Shown here piece after piece: positions 49,322-58,451 of a DNA stretch of 64,000 bases. How positions within the stretch are numbered: the stretch's first letter is position 1; each line of letters opens with the position of its first letter. The notes below the pieces were generated by a model, which was given only the letters and a program-made list of their open reading frames with translations, was not told the DNA's origin and did not search any database. This stretch comes from Ureibacillus sp. FSL W7-1570 (GTDB lineage: Bacteria > Bacillota > Bacilli > Bacillales_A > Planococcaceae): contig NZ_CP151979.1 of NCBI RefSeq assembly GCF_038593265.1, positions 186,001-250,000 on the forward strand, in the 5' to 3' direction. A program made the position numbers and the translations under genes.

Positions 49322-50689
49322 ATGGAGCTGCAGTTTCAATTTCCGGATGGGGTGCCCAAGTATATTGCAATCTACGAACAATTAAAGGAAAAAATCATCA
49401 ATAAGCAAATAAAGCCAAATGAAAAATTGCCTTCCAAAAGAAAACTTGCGGAACAATTAAATATCAGTATCCAAACGGTCCAAAACGCATATGAACAATT
49501 ATTGAGCGAAGGCTTCCTGTACAGCGTGGAACGTTCCGGCTACTTTGTCGCCAAATATAATGAGGAATGGCTGCGCGTTCCTGCAACGAAAAAGCCGTCC
49601 ATCAAACCCGCTGAAGAGAAAACGATATTTAATTTAAAAAACGGACAGGTAGATGCGGAGGCATTTCCTTATAAAATTTGGGAAAAAATATATAAAAACC
49701 AATTGCAAAGCCATCCCGTCCACAATAGTGCATGGCAAGGAGAAGAATCGCTGCGAAAGGAAATTGCCCAATATTTACATATGGCAAGGGGAATTGCTTG
49801 CGAACCGGAGCAAATCTTTCTATTCAGCGGCACACAACAGCAGTTGCAGGCATTATGCATTTTTTTTGGCAATATTTCGGTTGCGGTGGAGGAACCCGGA
49901 TATTTTAGGGCAACTTCGATTTTTCAGCAAATGCATTATGATATTGAATATGTACCGATTGATCAAGCTGGAGCCGCTGTTCCTTCAAAAATGGTGAAAT
50001 TGTATTATGTAACGCCGGCCCATCAATACCCTTTGGGGGTTGTGATGCCTATTGAACGAAAAGCACGGCTTCTCCAATGGGCAAAAGAAGTGGATGCATA
50101 TCTGATCGAGGATGATTATGATGCGGAATTCCGTTATAAAGGGTTACCGATTCCGCCGCTTTCAAATCTGGATCAACTTCAACGGGTGATTTACTTTGGC
50201 ACATTCTCCAAAACCCTCATCCCTTCCATAAGGATGAGTTATATGGCATTGCCGTTACCTCTTGCAGGGGAATTTCAAAAGTTTTATCAAAATCAAAAAC
50301 CGACCGTATCGAGAATCGATCAACTGGTTGTTGCTGAATTTATGCGTTCCGGCCATTTTGCAAAGCATATTGAAAAAATGCGTACATTGTATCGCAAAAA
50401 AAGAAAGCAATTATTGGCGGCATTACAAACCAATTTGACGGATGAGTTTAAAATTTTTGGCGATACAGCAGGACTTCATATCATCATTCAACTCCCTCCT
50501 TGGCTGGAAGAAGGGCGGGCGGTTCAAATTGCATCGGAAAATGGAATAGCCATCGATCCGGTTTCAACATGTTATCAGACGAAAACAACCAATCATCTTG
50601 TAATGGTAGGGTTTGGAGCGATTCCAATCGAAAGCATTTTTCCCGTGGTTGAAACTTTGGCCAAAGCTTGGCTGGAATCCCGTGAATGA
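49322..50689 (+). CDS. MocR/PdxR-family regulator (GntR HTH + aminotransferase-like domain)
   Basis: 455 aa from the ATG at 49322, after AGGAGG. The N-terminal winged helix spans residues ~10-75 (YIAIYEQLKEKIINKQIKPN, LPSKRKLAEQLNISIQTVQN). The fold-type I domain keeps the PLP features: VTPAHQYPLGVVM, LIEDDYDAEFRY (Asp) and GTFSKTLIPSIRMSY (Lys). Known relatives control pyridoxal or amino-acid genes. The adjacent divergent acetyltransferase is the most obvious target. Confidence 0.92.
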   Translation: MELQFQFPDGVPKYIAIYEQLKEKIINKQIKPNEKLPSKRKLAEQLNISIQTVQNAYEQLLSEGFLYSVERSGYFVAKYNEEWLRVPATKKPSIKPAEEKTIFNLKNGQVDAEAFPYKIWEKIYKNQLQSHPVHNSAWQGEESLRKEIAQYLHMARGIACEPEQIFLFSGTQQQLQALCIFFGNISVAVEEPGYFRATSIFQQMHYDIEYVPIDQAGAAVPSKMVKLYYVTPAHQYPLGVVMPIERKARLLQWAKEVDAYLIEDDYDAEFRYKGLPIPPLSNLDQLQRVIYFGTFSKTLIPSIRMSYMALPLPLAGEFQKFYQNQKPTVSRIDQLVVAEFMRSGHFAKHIEKMRTLYRKKRKQLLAALQTNLTDEFKIFGDTAGLHIIIQLPPWLEEGRAVQIASENGIAIDPVSTCYQTKTTNHLVMVGFGAIPIESIFPVVETLAKAWLESRE

Positions 50690-50879
50690 GGAGATTTAAG
50701 TGCTTTTGAATGCCAAATGGAAAATTTTCTATTAAAATAAAAATGTTGTACATAAACTAATTTATTCCATGTATAGTAGTAATAGTGGTCAATTCGTAGT
50801 TTTTTGAATAATATACATGTCTCTTGAGAAAATTATTTATGAGGTTATGCATAATATTGGGAAGTCAGGAGGAATTTTT

Positions 50880-52142
50880 TTGTTTCAGACGACGAAATTG
50901 GCGGAAGGTGTTTCGCTACATATAAGAAAAACGACACAATTTAAAACGGTCAATTTCTCCTTTAAATGGAGAACACCATTGACGACAAAAACCGCAGCAG
51001 AACGGGCCGTACTTTCAAACGTGTTGCAGCATAGCAATGCAAGATTCAGGAAGTCGGCGGAATTTCGCAGTTATTTGGACGATTTATATGGAACGATGCT
51101 GTATTTCGACGTTTCGAAACGCGGCGGGGAACATACGGTCATGCTGAATGTCGAAACGGTAAATGACCAATATTTGTCCAACCAACCGGTTTTAAACGAT
51201 GTGATTGACTTGCTTCAAACCGTCATCTTTCAACCGAATTGGAAAAACGGTCAATTTGTCCCTTCCATCGTTGAACGGGAAAAACAAATCGTCATTCAGC
51301 GAATCGAATCTGTTTTTGATGATAAAACCCGTTATGCCCAACAGCGTTTGACGCAAATTTTACGTCCGAATCATCCTGCATCCATCCCTGCAAGCGGCAC
51401 GATCGAAACGGTGAAAGAAGTGACACCGGCGTCATTGACAGAGGCTTACCAGTCGATGATCGACAACGATAAAATCGACATTTACGTTGCAGGGGATATC
51501 GACGTTGAGGAGATACAAGAAAAAATGAAAAAAGCTTTTCAATTTAAAGATCGTACTCCTCAAAAACCAACCATCAATGAGGATTCAAAACCGGAGAAAG
51601 ATTATGTAAAAGAATTTCAGGATATGAAACAAGGGAAACTGCATATGGGCTTCAGCACACCGGTGAAATTCGGGGATCCTGATTTTCCGAAAATGCAAAT
51701 TTTCAATGGCGTTTTTGGAGGTTATGCCCATTCGAAATTATTTATGAATGTGCGCGAACGGGAAAGCTTATGTTATTACGTTTCCAGCTCTTATTCGCCG
51801 CATTACGGACTCCTTTATGTCATATCCGGGATTGAACCGAAAAACGAGAAAAAAGCCATTGATATCATTTTTGAACAATTGGATGAAATGAAAAAGGGGA
51901 ATATCGCCGACTTGGAATTGAATCAAACAAGGGCGATGCTCGTCAACCAATTGCGTGAAGCCTTGGATTTGCCTCGCGGGCAAATTGATATTTTTGACCA
52001 ATACAAAGATTTGGATGAAGAATTTTCCGTGGAATTATGGAAGGAACGTTGGGAAAAGGTGACAAAAGAAGACCTGCAACAAATGGCATCCCAATTGAAA
52101 CATGAAGCTACGTACTTCCTCTGCGGAAAGGAGGCGGAATAA
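50880..52142 (+). CDS. ymfF: M16-family protease-like protein YmfF, non-catalytic type
   Basis: 420 aa from a TTG at 50880, 6-7 nt after AGGAGG; an ATG at 50817 is in frame but has no SD and would add unconserved residues. The M16 fold is seen but the HxxEH zinc motif is absent from the expected N-terminal place (AERAVLSNVLQHSNARFRKS). The C-terminal half keeps LFMNVRERESLCYYVSSSYS. It probably pairs with YmfH. The YmfH start overlaps its stop by 1 nt. Confidence 0.9.
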   Translation: MFQTTKLAEGVSLHIRKTTQFKTVNFSFKWRTPLTTKTAAERAVLSNVLQHSNARFRKSAEFRSYLDDLYGTMLYFDVSKRGGEHTVMLNVETVNDQYLSNQPVLNDVIDLLQTVIFQPNWKNGQFVPSIVEREKQIVIQRIESVFDDKTRYAQQRLTQILRPNHPASIPASGTIETVKEVTPASLTEAYQSMIDNDKIDIYVAGDIDVEEIQEKMKKAFQFKDRTPQKPTINEDSKPEKDYVKEFQDMKQGKLHMGFSTPVKFGDPDFPKMQIFNGVFGGYAHSKLFMNVRERESLCYYVSSSYSPHYGLLYVISGIEPKNEKKAIDIIFEQLDEMKKGNIADLELNQTRAMLVNQLREALDLPRGQIDIFDQYKDLDEEFSVELWKERWEKVTKEDLQQMASQLKHEATYFLCGKEAE

Positions 52143-53437
52143 TGGAAACCATCGAATTTCAACAGTTGGATGAAACGTTATATTATAAAAAGCTGGCCAA
52201 TGGGCTGGATGTCTATATATTGCCTAAAAAAGGATTTTCCAAAACGTTCGTTACTTTTACAACAAAGTACGGTTCTGTTGACCGCACTTTTACGCCGATT
52301 GGTGAAAAGGAGCCCATTACCGTACCGGATGGCATCGCCCATTTTCTTGAACATAAAATGTTTGAAAAAGAAGAAGGCGACGTATTCCAAAAGTTCAGTG
52401 AAAGAGGGGCTTCCGCAAACGCCTTCACCTCTTTTACAAGAACCGCTTATCTATTCTCTGCGACGGACCATATTTTTGAAAATACGGAAACATTATTGGA
52501 CTTTGTGCAGGAGCCGTATTTTACAGAAAAAACGGTGGAAAAGGAAAAGGGGATTATTGGACAGGAAATTACGATGTACGATGATCAGCCCGATTGGCGG
52601 CTTTATTTTGGCGCAATCGAAAACATGTATCACAATCATCCGGTAAAAATTGATATTGCCGGAACGATTGAATCGATCGATCAAATTACAGCCGAACATT
52701 TATATACTTGTTACAATACGTTCTACCATCCTTCCAATATGCTGCTTTTCATCGTCGGCAATGTGGATCCGAAAGAGATGATGGCATTTATTGAAGACAA
52801 CCAAAATAAAAAGTCTTTCAAAGAAGCGCCGGAAATCCAACGCTATTTTGATGAAGAACCGTTGGCAGTGGCCATCAAAGAGCGGGAAATCCAAATGGAT
52901 GTCCAACAACCAAAAGTGTATGTCGGGCTGAAAGCGAAAGAAACCAACTTGAGCGGAGAAGAAATGCTGAAGCATGAGCTTGCAATCCAAATCGGATTGG
53001 AAAACTTATTTGGCCGTGCATCGGAATTTTACACAGATGTTTATGACAACGGTTTAATCGATGAGTCCTTTGCTTACGATTTCACGTTGGAGAAAGGTTT
53101 TGGTTTTGCTTTAATCGGTTCCGATACGCCAAATCCTGACGCACTCGTTGAAAAAATCTTGAATACCGTAAATCACGCGGAGCAAATGCTCAATGTTGAA
53201 TCCATTGAACGCATCAAGCGTAAAAAAATCGGTTTTTTCTTAAGAGCGCTTAATTCTTTGGAATATATTGCGAATCAATTTACAAGATATAAATTTAATG
53301 ATATGAATTTATTTGATGTAGTTCCGGTGATTGAAAAAATTACGTTGGAAGATGTAAAAGAAGCTTTCCAATCGATTCAAGGGGAATCCCAACAAACAAT
53401 CTTTAAAATTTTACCGATAAGTAGGAATCAACAATGA
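52142..53437 (+). CDS. ymfH: M16-family zinc protease YmfH
   Basis: 431 aa. The zinc motif is HFLEHKMFEKEEGDVF near residue 64, with the downstream Glu in VEKEKGIIGQEITMYDD, so all metal ligands seem present. Together with the inactive-looking YmfF it may form a heterodimer, as M16B pairs do. The end overlaps ymfI by 4 nt. Confidence 0.93.
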   Translation: METIEFQQLDETLYYKKLANGLDVYILPKKGFSKTFVTFTTKYGSVDRTFTPIGEKEPITVPDGIAHFLEHKMFEKEEGDVFQKFSERGASANAFTSFTRTAYLFSATDHIFENTETLLDFVQEPYFTEKTVEKEKGIIGQEITMYDDQPDWRLYFGAIENMYHNHPVKIDIAGTIESIDQITAEHLYTCYNTFYHPSNMLLFIVGNVDPKEMMAFIEDNQNKKSFKEAPEIQRYFDEEPLAVAIKEREIQMDVQQPKVYVGLKAKETNLSGEEMLKHELAIQIGLENLFGRASEFYTDVYDNGLIDESFAYDFTLEKGFGFALIGSDTPNPDALVEKILNTVNHAEQMLNVESIERIKRKKIGFFLRALNSLEYIANQFTRYKFNDMNLFDVVPVIEKITLEDVKEAFQSIQGESQQTIFKILPISRNQQ

Positions 53438-54162
53438 AGAAATTTGCACTTGTGATCGGGGCATCCGGTGCGATTGGCAGTGCGATTGTAAAGCGTCTGG
53501 CTAAAGATGGCTGGTCGCTTTATTTGCATTATTTCAGAGGCCGGAAAAAAGTGGACCAATTAATGAAGGAATTGACAGCCGCTTATCCGCAATCGGAATT
53601 CATTCCTGTACAGGCGGATTTTTCCGTTGATGGGGGAGCGGAGCAATTGGCGAATCAAATCTTCTCTGTCCAGGCGGTGATTTTTGCCGGCGGAACGGCA
53701 TATTATGGGTTGCTTGAAGATACGCCGGCAAGCATCATCGATAAGTTGTGGAAAGAACATGTGCAAAATCCGATTCGCCTTGTTGCGCTTTTGTCAAAAA
53801 AATTACGCCAAAACGGCAGCGGTTATATCATGTTCATCGGATCCATCTGGGGAGAAGCGGGTGCCGCCTATGAAACCGTTTATGCCACGGTGAAAGGGGC
53901 CCAGCACGCTTTTGTAAAAGCTTATGCGAAAGAAGCGGCCAGCCAGCGGATATTGGTCAATGCCATCGCACCGGGAATCATCAATACCGATATGAACTCA
54001 CATTTATTAGAAGAGGAAAAACAGGCGATTTATGATGAAATTCCGCTCCATCGCCCAGGAGAACCGGAAGAAGTGGCGAATCTCGTCTCCTTTTACATTA
54101 GTGGTCAGGCGGATTATGTAACGGGACAAATTATTCGATTAAATGGTGGTTGGTACATATAA
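53434..54162 (+). CDS. ymfI: Short-chain dehydrogenase/reductase YmfI
   Basis: 242 aa SDR. The NAD(P)-binding motif is GASGAIGSAI; the catalytic Ser is in IGSIWGEAG and the YxxxK is YATVKGAQHAF; the C-terminus resembles FabG (NAIAPGIINTDMNSH). The substrate is unknown. It has stayed next to ymfFH across bacilli. Confidence 0.93.
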   Translation: MKKFALVIGASGAIGSAIVKRLAKDGWSLYLHYFRGRKKVDQLMKELTAAYPQSEFIPVQADFSVDGGAEQLANQIFSVQAVIFAGGTAYYGLLEDTPASIIDKLWKEHVQNPIRLVALLSKKLRQNGSGYIMFIGSIWGEAGAAYETVYATVKGAQHAFVKAYAKEAASQRILVNAIAPGIINTDMNSHLLEEEKQAIYDEIPLHRPGEPEEVANLVSFYISGQADYVTGQIIRLNGGWYI

Positions 54163-54206
54163 AAATGGATGGTTGACCATACTAATGTCGAAAAGGAGGA
54201 GTGAAT

Positions 54207-54464
54207 ATGGAAATATTACAAAACTGGGAAAAATGGAAATCATTCTTGGGAAAACAAGTTGAAAATGCAAAAAATATGGGATTATCCAGCAACACAATTG
54301 AAAAAACGGCTGTACAAATCGGCGAGTATTTGGCAAAAAATGTGGACCCGAAAAATGAGCAGGAGCGGGTTCTGGCTGATTTATGGTCAGTGGCTGATGA
54401 AAAGGAAAAGCAAGCACTGGCAAGCTGTGTCATGAAATTGGTGCAAGACAAAAAAGTTAACTGA
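54207..54464 (+). CDS. ymfJ: DUF3243 protein YmfJ
   Basis: 85 aa from the ATG at 54207, after AAAGGAGGA; a GTG at 54201 is in frame. Helical small protein (ILQNWEKWKSFLGKQVENAK, IGEYLAKNVDPKNEQERVLA, WSVADEKEKQALASCVMKLV). DUF3243 proteins are short, mostly from Bacillales, with no known role. Confidence 0.9.
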   Translation: MEILQNWEKWKSFLGKQVENAKNMGLSSNTIEKTAVQIGEYLAKNVDPKNEQERVLADLWSVADEKEKQALASCVMKLVQDKKVN

Positions 54465-54475
54465 TGCTCTATTTT

Positions 54476-54512
54476 TGAAAAAGGAAAAGGGGGATTTTCC
54501 TCCTTTTTCTTC
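54476..54512 (+). terminator. Terminator after ymfJ
   Basis: GAAAAAGG and CCTTTTTC outer stem with an inner GGAAAA/TTTTCC stem, then TTCATTC. The T run is short. Confidence 0.6.
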
Positions 54513-54544
54513 ATTCAAATTGAACTTAATGTAAAATAAAGCAT

Positions 54545-54614
54545 AATTTTGTCCGATTTTGGCACAATTTTGTCGCATTGTAAACTTTTCAATACATACA
54601 AAATCCGCTATGAT
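54545..54614 (+). promoter_or_regulatory. Phased direct repeats and candidate promoter before ymfK
   Basis: AATTTTGTC at 54545-54553 and again at 54566-54574, with the variant GATTTTGGC at 54555-54563. The ATTTTG cores start about 10 and 11 bp apart, on one helix face. A weak -35 (TTTTCA, 54586-54591) and -10 TATGAT (54609-54614), 17-nt spacer, follow directly. This is an activator-like layout. Confidence 0.4.
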
Positions 54615-54664
54615 GAAACTTGTAGGTAATCAATTTCGTTTCTATTGCAAGGGGACGGTTGTGG

Positions 54665-55444
54665 ATGGGTGAATGGTACTTCGAATATGAAATTCAAGTA
54701 AATCGTCCAGGTTTATTAGGGGATATCGCCTCATTGCTTGGTATGCTGAAAGTGAATATCGTAACGATTAATGGTGTTGACGAAGGGCGTCGAGGTTTGT
54801 TGTTAAAAGCCGAAAACGAAGAATCCATCAAACGGTTTCAATCCATTGTCAATACGATTGATGATATCCGCGTCACAAAATTCCGGGAGCCGAAACTTCG
54901 CGACCGTTTGGCAGTTCGCCACGGTCAATATATTGAAAAAGACGCAGATGAAAAAAATACATTCCGTTTTGTACGGGATGAACTGGGCATATTGGTCGAC
55001 TTTATGGCTGAATTGTTCAAAACCGATGGACATAAGTTGATCGGCATCCGCGGAATGCCCCGGGTGGGGAAAACGGAATCCATTGTTGCCGCAAGCGTCT
55101 GTGCCAATAAAAAATGGATATTTTTATCCTCCACAATGATTAAGCAAACGGTTCGAAAACAACTGATAGGGGATGAATTTAATACAAATAATATATTTAT
55201 CCTCGATGGCGTTGTCACTAGAATGTCGACAGATGAAAGGCATTTGCGGCTTGTTCGGGAAGTGATGAAAATGCCCAGCGTAAAGGTGATTGAACATCCC
55301 GACATTTTTGTGAAACATTCCGAATACTCCATTGAAGATTTTGACTATATTATTGAATTGCGGCATCATCCGGACGAAGAAATAGTTTATGATGCGATTG
55401 TAAAAAATGACACTTTTGCAAACGATGACTTTTTCTCATTTTAA
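54665..55444 (+). CDS. ymfK: DUF3388 protein YmfK
   Basis: 259 aa from the ATG at 54665 (a TTG at 54659 is also in frame). The N-terminal ~75 residues look like an ACT-type domain (YEIQVNRPGLLGDIASLLGM, IVTINGVDEGRRG). A P-loop-like GMPRVGKTES lies near residue 131, and the C-terminus contains VKVIEHPDIFVKHSEYSIED. The family is conserved next to rodZ in Bacillales; its function is unknown. Confidence 0.9.
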   Translation: MGEWYFEYEIQVNRPGLLGDIASLLGMLKVNIVTINGVDEGRRGLLLKAENEESIKRFQSIVNTIDDIRVTKFREPKLRDRLAVRHGQYIEKDADEKNTFRFVRDELGILVDFMAELFKTDGHKLIGIRGMPRVGKTESIVAASVCANKKWIFLSSTMIKQTVRKQLIGDEFNTNNIFILDGVVTRMSTDERHLRLVREVMKMPSVKVIEHPDIFVKHSEYSIEDFDYIIELRHHPDEEIVYDAIVKNDTFANDDFFSF

Positions 55445-55471
55445 TAATATTAGATAAAGTAGGTGTTATGG

Positions 55472-56368
55472 TTGACAGAGCTTGGAACTCGCCTAAAGGA
55501 AGCGAGATTATCTAAAGGTTACAGTTTAGATGACTTGCAAGAAATAACTAAAATTCAAAAGCGATATTTGATCGGCATTGAAGAAGGAAATTATTCCATC
55601 ATGCCTGGAACCTTCTATGTCCGTGCGTTTATTAAACAATATGCGGAAGCGGTTGGCCTGGATCCGGAAGAAATTTTCGAGCAATATAAAGATGAAATTC
55701 CGAGTCATCAAACAGAGGAAGTTGCCCAATCATTCTCCCAAAGTCCAACACGGAAAAGATTAAAAACCGCATCTCCAAATAAATTGATGGAAAATTTGCC
55801 GAAATATGTCGTCGCTTTATTCATTATCATTATTATTGCTGTTCTTTGGTTCTTTTTCTCCCAAAGACCTTCTACCGAAGATGAATCCGTGACGGAGAAT
55901 GGCGATTCATTTGAATACGAACAAACGGAAGTTAAAACACCTCCTGCAAAAGATAATGAGGAAAAAGGAAAAGAGGAAAATTCTGACAAACAACCGGCAA
56001 CAGAAGCGGATGAGGAAGAGCAAAAAGATGATGAAAAAACAGCTCAAGTGATTTCCGAGGGAGAAGTGCAGCCGGATGGGGTATCAACGGTCTATAAATT
56101 GTCCGGAACTGACAAAATGCTCATCCGTGTGGAAGTATTGGGTGATACATGGGTAAGCATTCGTGACGCGAATGGAAACGAACAGGTGGAAGATCGCATA
56201 TATAAACAGGGCGAAGTGGTGGAACATGATTCCACAGCGAACGGTTATGCCCGCATTCGACTTGGTTTCTCCAATAATGCAAAAGTTTATGTAAACGGTG
56301 AAGAAATCAAGTACGTTCAAGACTTAAGTGCGCAAAATATCATTATTCAATTCAGCGAGGAACAGTAG
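55472..56368 (+). CDS. rodZ: Cytoskeletal/cell-shape protein RodZ (YmfM)
   Basis: 298 aa from a TTG at 55472, 6 nt after AGGTG. The N-terminal HTH_25 domain (LGTRLKEARLSKGYSLDDLQ, YLIGIEEGNYSIMPGTFYVR) binds MreB in studied cases. One membrane helix (VVALFIIIIIAVLWFFF) and an acidic disordered stretch follow, then the extracytoplasmic DUF4115 domain (VEVLGDTWVSIRDANGNEQV, GYARIRLGFSNNAKVYVNGE). Confidence 0.94.
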   Translation: MTELGTRLKEARLSKGYSLDDLQEITKIQKRYLIGIEEGNYSIMPGTFYVRAFIKQYAEAVGLDPEEIFEQYKDEIPSHQTEEVAQSFSQSPTRKRLKTASPNKLMENLPKYVVALFIIIIIAVLWFFFSQRPSTEDESVTENGDSFEYEQTEVKTPPAKDNEEKGKEENSDKQPATEADEEEQKDDEKTAQVISEGEVQPDGVSTVYKLSGTDKMLIRVEVLGDTWVSIRDANGNEQVEDRIYKQGEVVEHDSTANGYARIRLGFSNNAKVYVNGEEIKYVQDLSAQNIIIQFSEEQ

Positions 56369-56396
56369 TCATCTAATGAAGATGACTATTTTCTTT
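56367..56396 (+). terminator. Weak terminator after rodZ
   Basis: AGTCATCT, short loop, AGATGACT, then ATTTTCTTT. pgsA follows 70 nt later with a possible -10 TATAGT between. Confidence 0.6.
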
Positions 56397-56467
56397 CGCC
56401 CAAAAGTTGTATAGTAAATAATGGGATGTACCAATATTTTCTTTCTGATGAAAGGTTGTAGAGAACG

Positions 56468-57046
56468 ATGAATTTACCAAATAAAATAACCGTTTCCCGC
56501 ATTTTATTGATTCCGATTTTTGTGATTGTGATGATGTTTGATTTTAATTGGGGAACAATGGAATTATTTGGGGCGGAAATGCCTGTCCACCATTTTGTGG
56601 CTGCACTGATTTTTATCGTTGCATCATGCACCGATTGGATCGATGGACATTTTGCCCGGAAATATAATCTGGTCACAAATTTGGGAAAATTTTTGGATCC
56701 TCTTGCAGATAAACTGTTAGTGACTTCCGCATTCATCCTGTTGGTGGAACTTGGACTTGCTCCAGGATGGGTGGTTATTGTCATTTTAAGCCGTGAATTT
56801 GCCGTTACCGGTTTGCGTTCCATTTTGGCCGGGGAAGGAAAAATTGTCGCCGCCAGCAAATTGGGAAAAATCAAAACATGGACGCAAATCGTTGCCATCG
56901 TTGCTTTGCTTTTGCACAATACTATTTTTGCACTGTTCGGCATACCATTTGATGACATCATGCTTTACGTAGCATTATTCTTTACCATTTGGTCCGGATG
57001 GGATTACTTCTATTTGAACAGACATGTTTTTGTCAATTCCAAATAA
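56468..57046 (+). CDS. pgsA: CDP-diacylglycerol–glycerol-3-phosphate 3-phosphatidyltransferase
   Basis: Makes phosphatidylglycerol phosphate from CDP-diacylglycerol, using the CdsA product. 192 aa, with four to six membrane helices. The CDP-alcohol phosphatidyltransferase motif DxxDGxxAR…G…D…D is complete: DWIDGHFARKYNLVTNLGKF followed by LDPLADKLL. AAAGGTTGTAGAG lies before the ATG. Confidence 0.96.
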   Translation: MNLPNKITVSRILLIPIFVIVMMFDFNWGTMELFGAEMPVHHFVAALIFIVASCTDWIDGHFARKYNLVTNLGKFLDPLADKLLVTSAFILLVELGLAPGWVVIVILSREFAVTGLRSILAGEGKIVAASKLGKIKTWTQIVAIVALLLHNTIFALFGIPFDDIMLYVALFFTIWSGWDYFYLNRHVFVNSK

Positions 57047-57059
57047 GTGAGGGAAAAAG

Positions 57060-58313
57060 ATGAATGCCGAAATAATTGCCGTGGGCTCCGAATTGCTTTT
57101 AGGTCAAATTGCGAATACGAATGCGAAATTTATTTCCGCCCAATTATCCGAAATAGGCATTAATGTTTATTTTCATTCTGTGATTGGCGATAATGGGGGT
57201 CGGTTGAAAAAAGCGATTGAAATTGCTGAATCCCGCGCTGATTTGATCATTTTTTCCGGCGGATTGGGACCGACGAAGGATGATTTGACAAAGGAAACGC
57301 TTGCCGGGCATTTGAATGTGCCGCTTGTGTATGATGAAAATGCGTTGGCGACCATTGAATCATTTTTTAAAAACCAAGGCCGGACAATGACGGAGAATAA
57401 TAAAAAACAAGCCCTGGTTTTGCAAGGAAGTGAAGTGTTGCCGAATCATCACGGCCTTGCTCCCGGTATGATGCTTCAAAAGGATGGACGGACTTACATA
57501 TTGTTGCCTGGTCCGCCAAAGGAACTGGAGCCGATGTTTCAATTTGAAGCAAAGCCGCGGCTTGCTTCCCTCATCAGCAAAGGCGGGGTAATTCTTTCCC
57601 ATGTTCTCCGGTTTTATGGTATCGGAGAAGCGGAGTTGGAAACGGAAATTCAACATATTTTGGATGCCCAAGCAAATCCGACGATCGCCCCGCTCGCCTC
57701 TGACGGAGAAGTGATGCTGCGCATTACGGCAAAAGCGGATTCAAAAGAAGAGGCATGGAAATTAATTGATGAAGAGAAACAGGAAATTTTATCGATTGTC
57801 GGAAAATACAACTATGGTACAGACGATGATACGTTGGCTTCAAAAACGGTTGAAATGCTGCTTCATCACAAATTGACCATTTCAGCAGCGGAAAGTTTGA
57901 CGGCCGGGCTATTCCAATCGGAACTGGCGGAAATCCCGGGTGTCAGTGGAGCCCTTGTTGGAGGAATGGTCACTTATACGAAAGAAGCAAAGATCAATCA
58001 GTTGGGCATACCAAAAGAATTGCTGGATCAACATGGCATCGTCAGCAGCGAATGTGCCGCAAGTATGGCGAAAAATGTCCGTGAAAAATTCGGCACGGAT
58101 ATCGGGGTTGGATTGACCGGTGCTGCCGGTCCGGAGCCTCACGATGGAGAACCGGCAGGAACGGTTTGGATCGGCATTGCCATTGGGGATGATGTGGTGA
58201 CGAAAAAACTCCGGCTTTCAGGCCTCCGAAATACAAACCGGTTACGCGCGGTAAAATATACGTTCAGTTATTTGATCCGATTGCTTGAGGAAAAAGGGTA
58301 TAAAAAAGTGTGA
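57060..58313 (+). CDS. cinA: Competence/damage-inducible protein CinA
   Basis: 417 aa: an N-terminal MoCF-biosynthesis-like domain (AVGSELLLGQIANTNAKFIS, FSGGLGPTKDDLTKETLAGH) plus a C-terminal PncC-type NMN amidohydrolase domain (AAESLTAGLFQSELAEIPG, GVGLTGAAGPEP). It precedes recA, as in many Bacillota where the two are co-regulated in competence. Here a strong terminator and a separate recA promoter lie between. Confidence 0.95.
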   Translation: MNAEIIAVGSELLLGQIANTNAKFISAQLSEIGINVYFHSVIGDNGGRLKKAIEIAESRADLIIFSGGLGPTKDDLTKETLAGHLNVPLVYDENALATIESFFKNQGRTMTENNKKQALVLQGSEVLPNHHGLAPGMMLQKDGRTYILLPGPPKELEPMFQFEAKPRLASLISKGGVILSHVLRFYGIGEAELETEIQHILDAQANPTIAPLASDGEVMLRITAKADSKEEAWKLIDEEKQEILSIVGKYNYGTDDDTLASKTVEMLLHHKLTISAAESLTAGLFQSELAEIPGVSGALVGGMVTYTKEAKINQLGIPKELLDQHGIVSSECAASMAKNVREKFGTDIGVGLTGAAGPEPHDGEPAGTVWIGIAIGDDVVTKKLRLSGLRNTNRLRAVKYTFSYLIRLLEEKGYKKV

Positions 58314-58356
58314 AAAATAAAATTTGAGCCTAAAAATGGGCTCAAATTTTATTTTT
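58314..58356 (+). terminator. Intrinsic terminator after cinA
   Basis: AAAATTTGAGCC-TAAAAAT-GGGCTCAAATTTT with flanking A and T runs; probably bidirectional. Confidence 0.9.
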
Positions 58357-58357
58357 G

Positions 58358-58408
58358 CGAAAATACGTTCGCTTTTTTATTGATTATTTCTCAAAAAAGA
58401 AGTATAGT
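58358..58408 (+). promoter_or_regulatory. LexA-like box and promoter of recA
   Basis: CGAAAATACGTTCG (58358-58371) resembles the Bacillus LexA box CGAACRNRYGTTYC, with an intact right half (GTTC) and a left half missing the C. Promoter: -35 TTGATT (58380-58385), 17-nt spacer, -10 TATAGT (58403-58408). The box lies just upstream of the -35. Confidence 0.7.
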
Positions 58409-58451
58409 AGAAACAGAACAATACAGATACGTTTTTTAAGGAGGAAATGTT

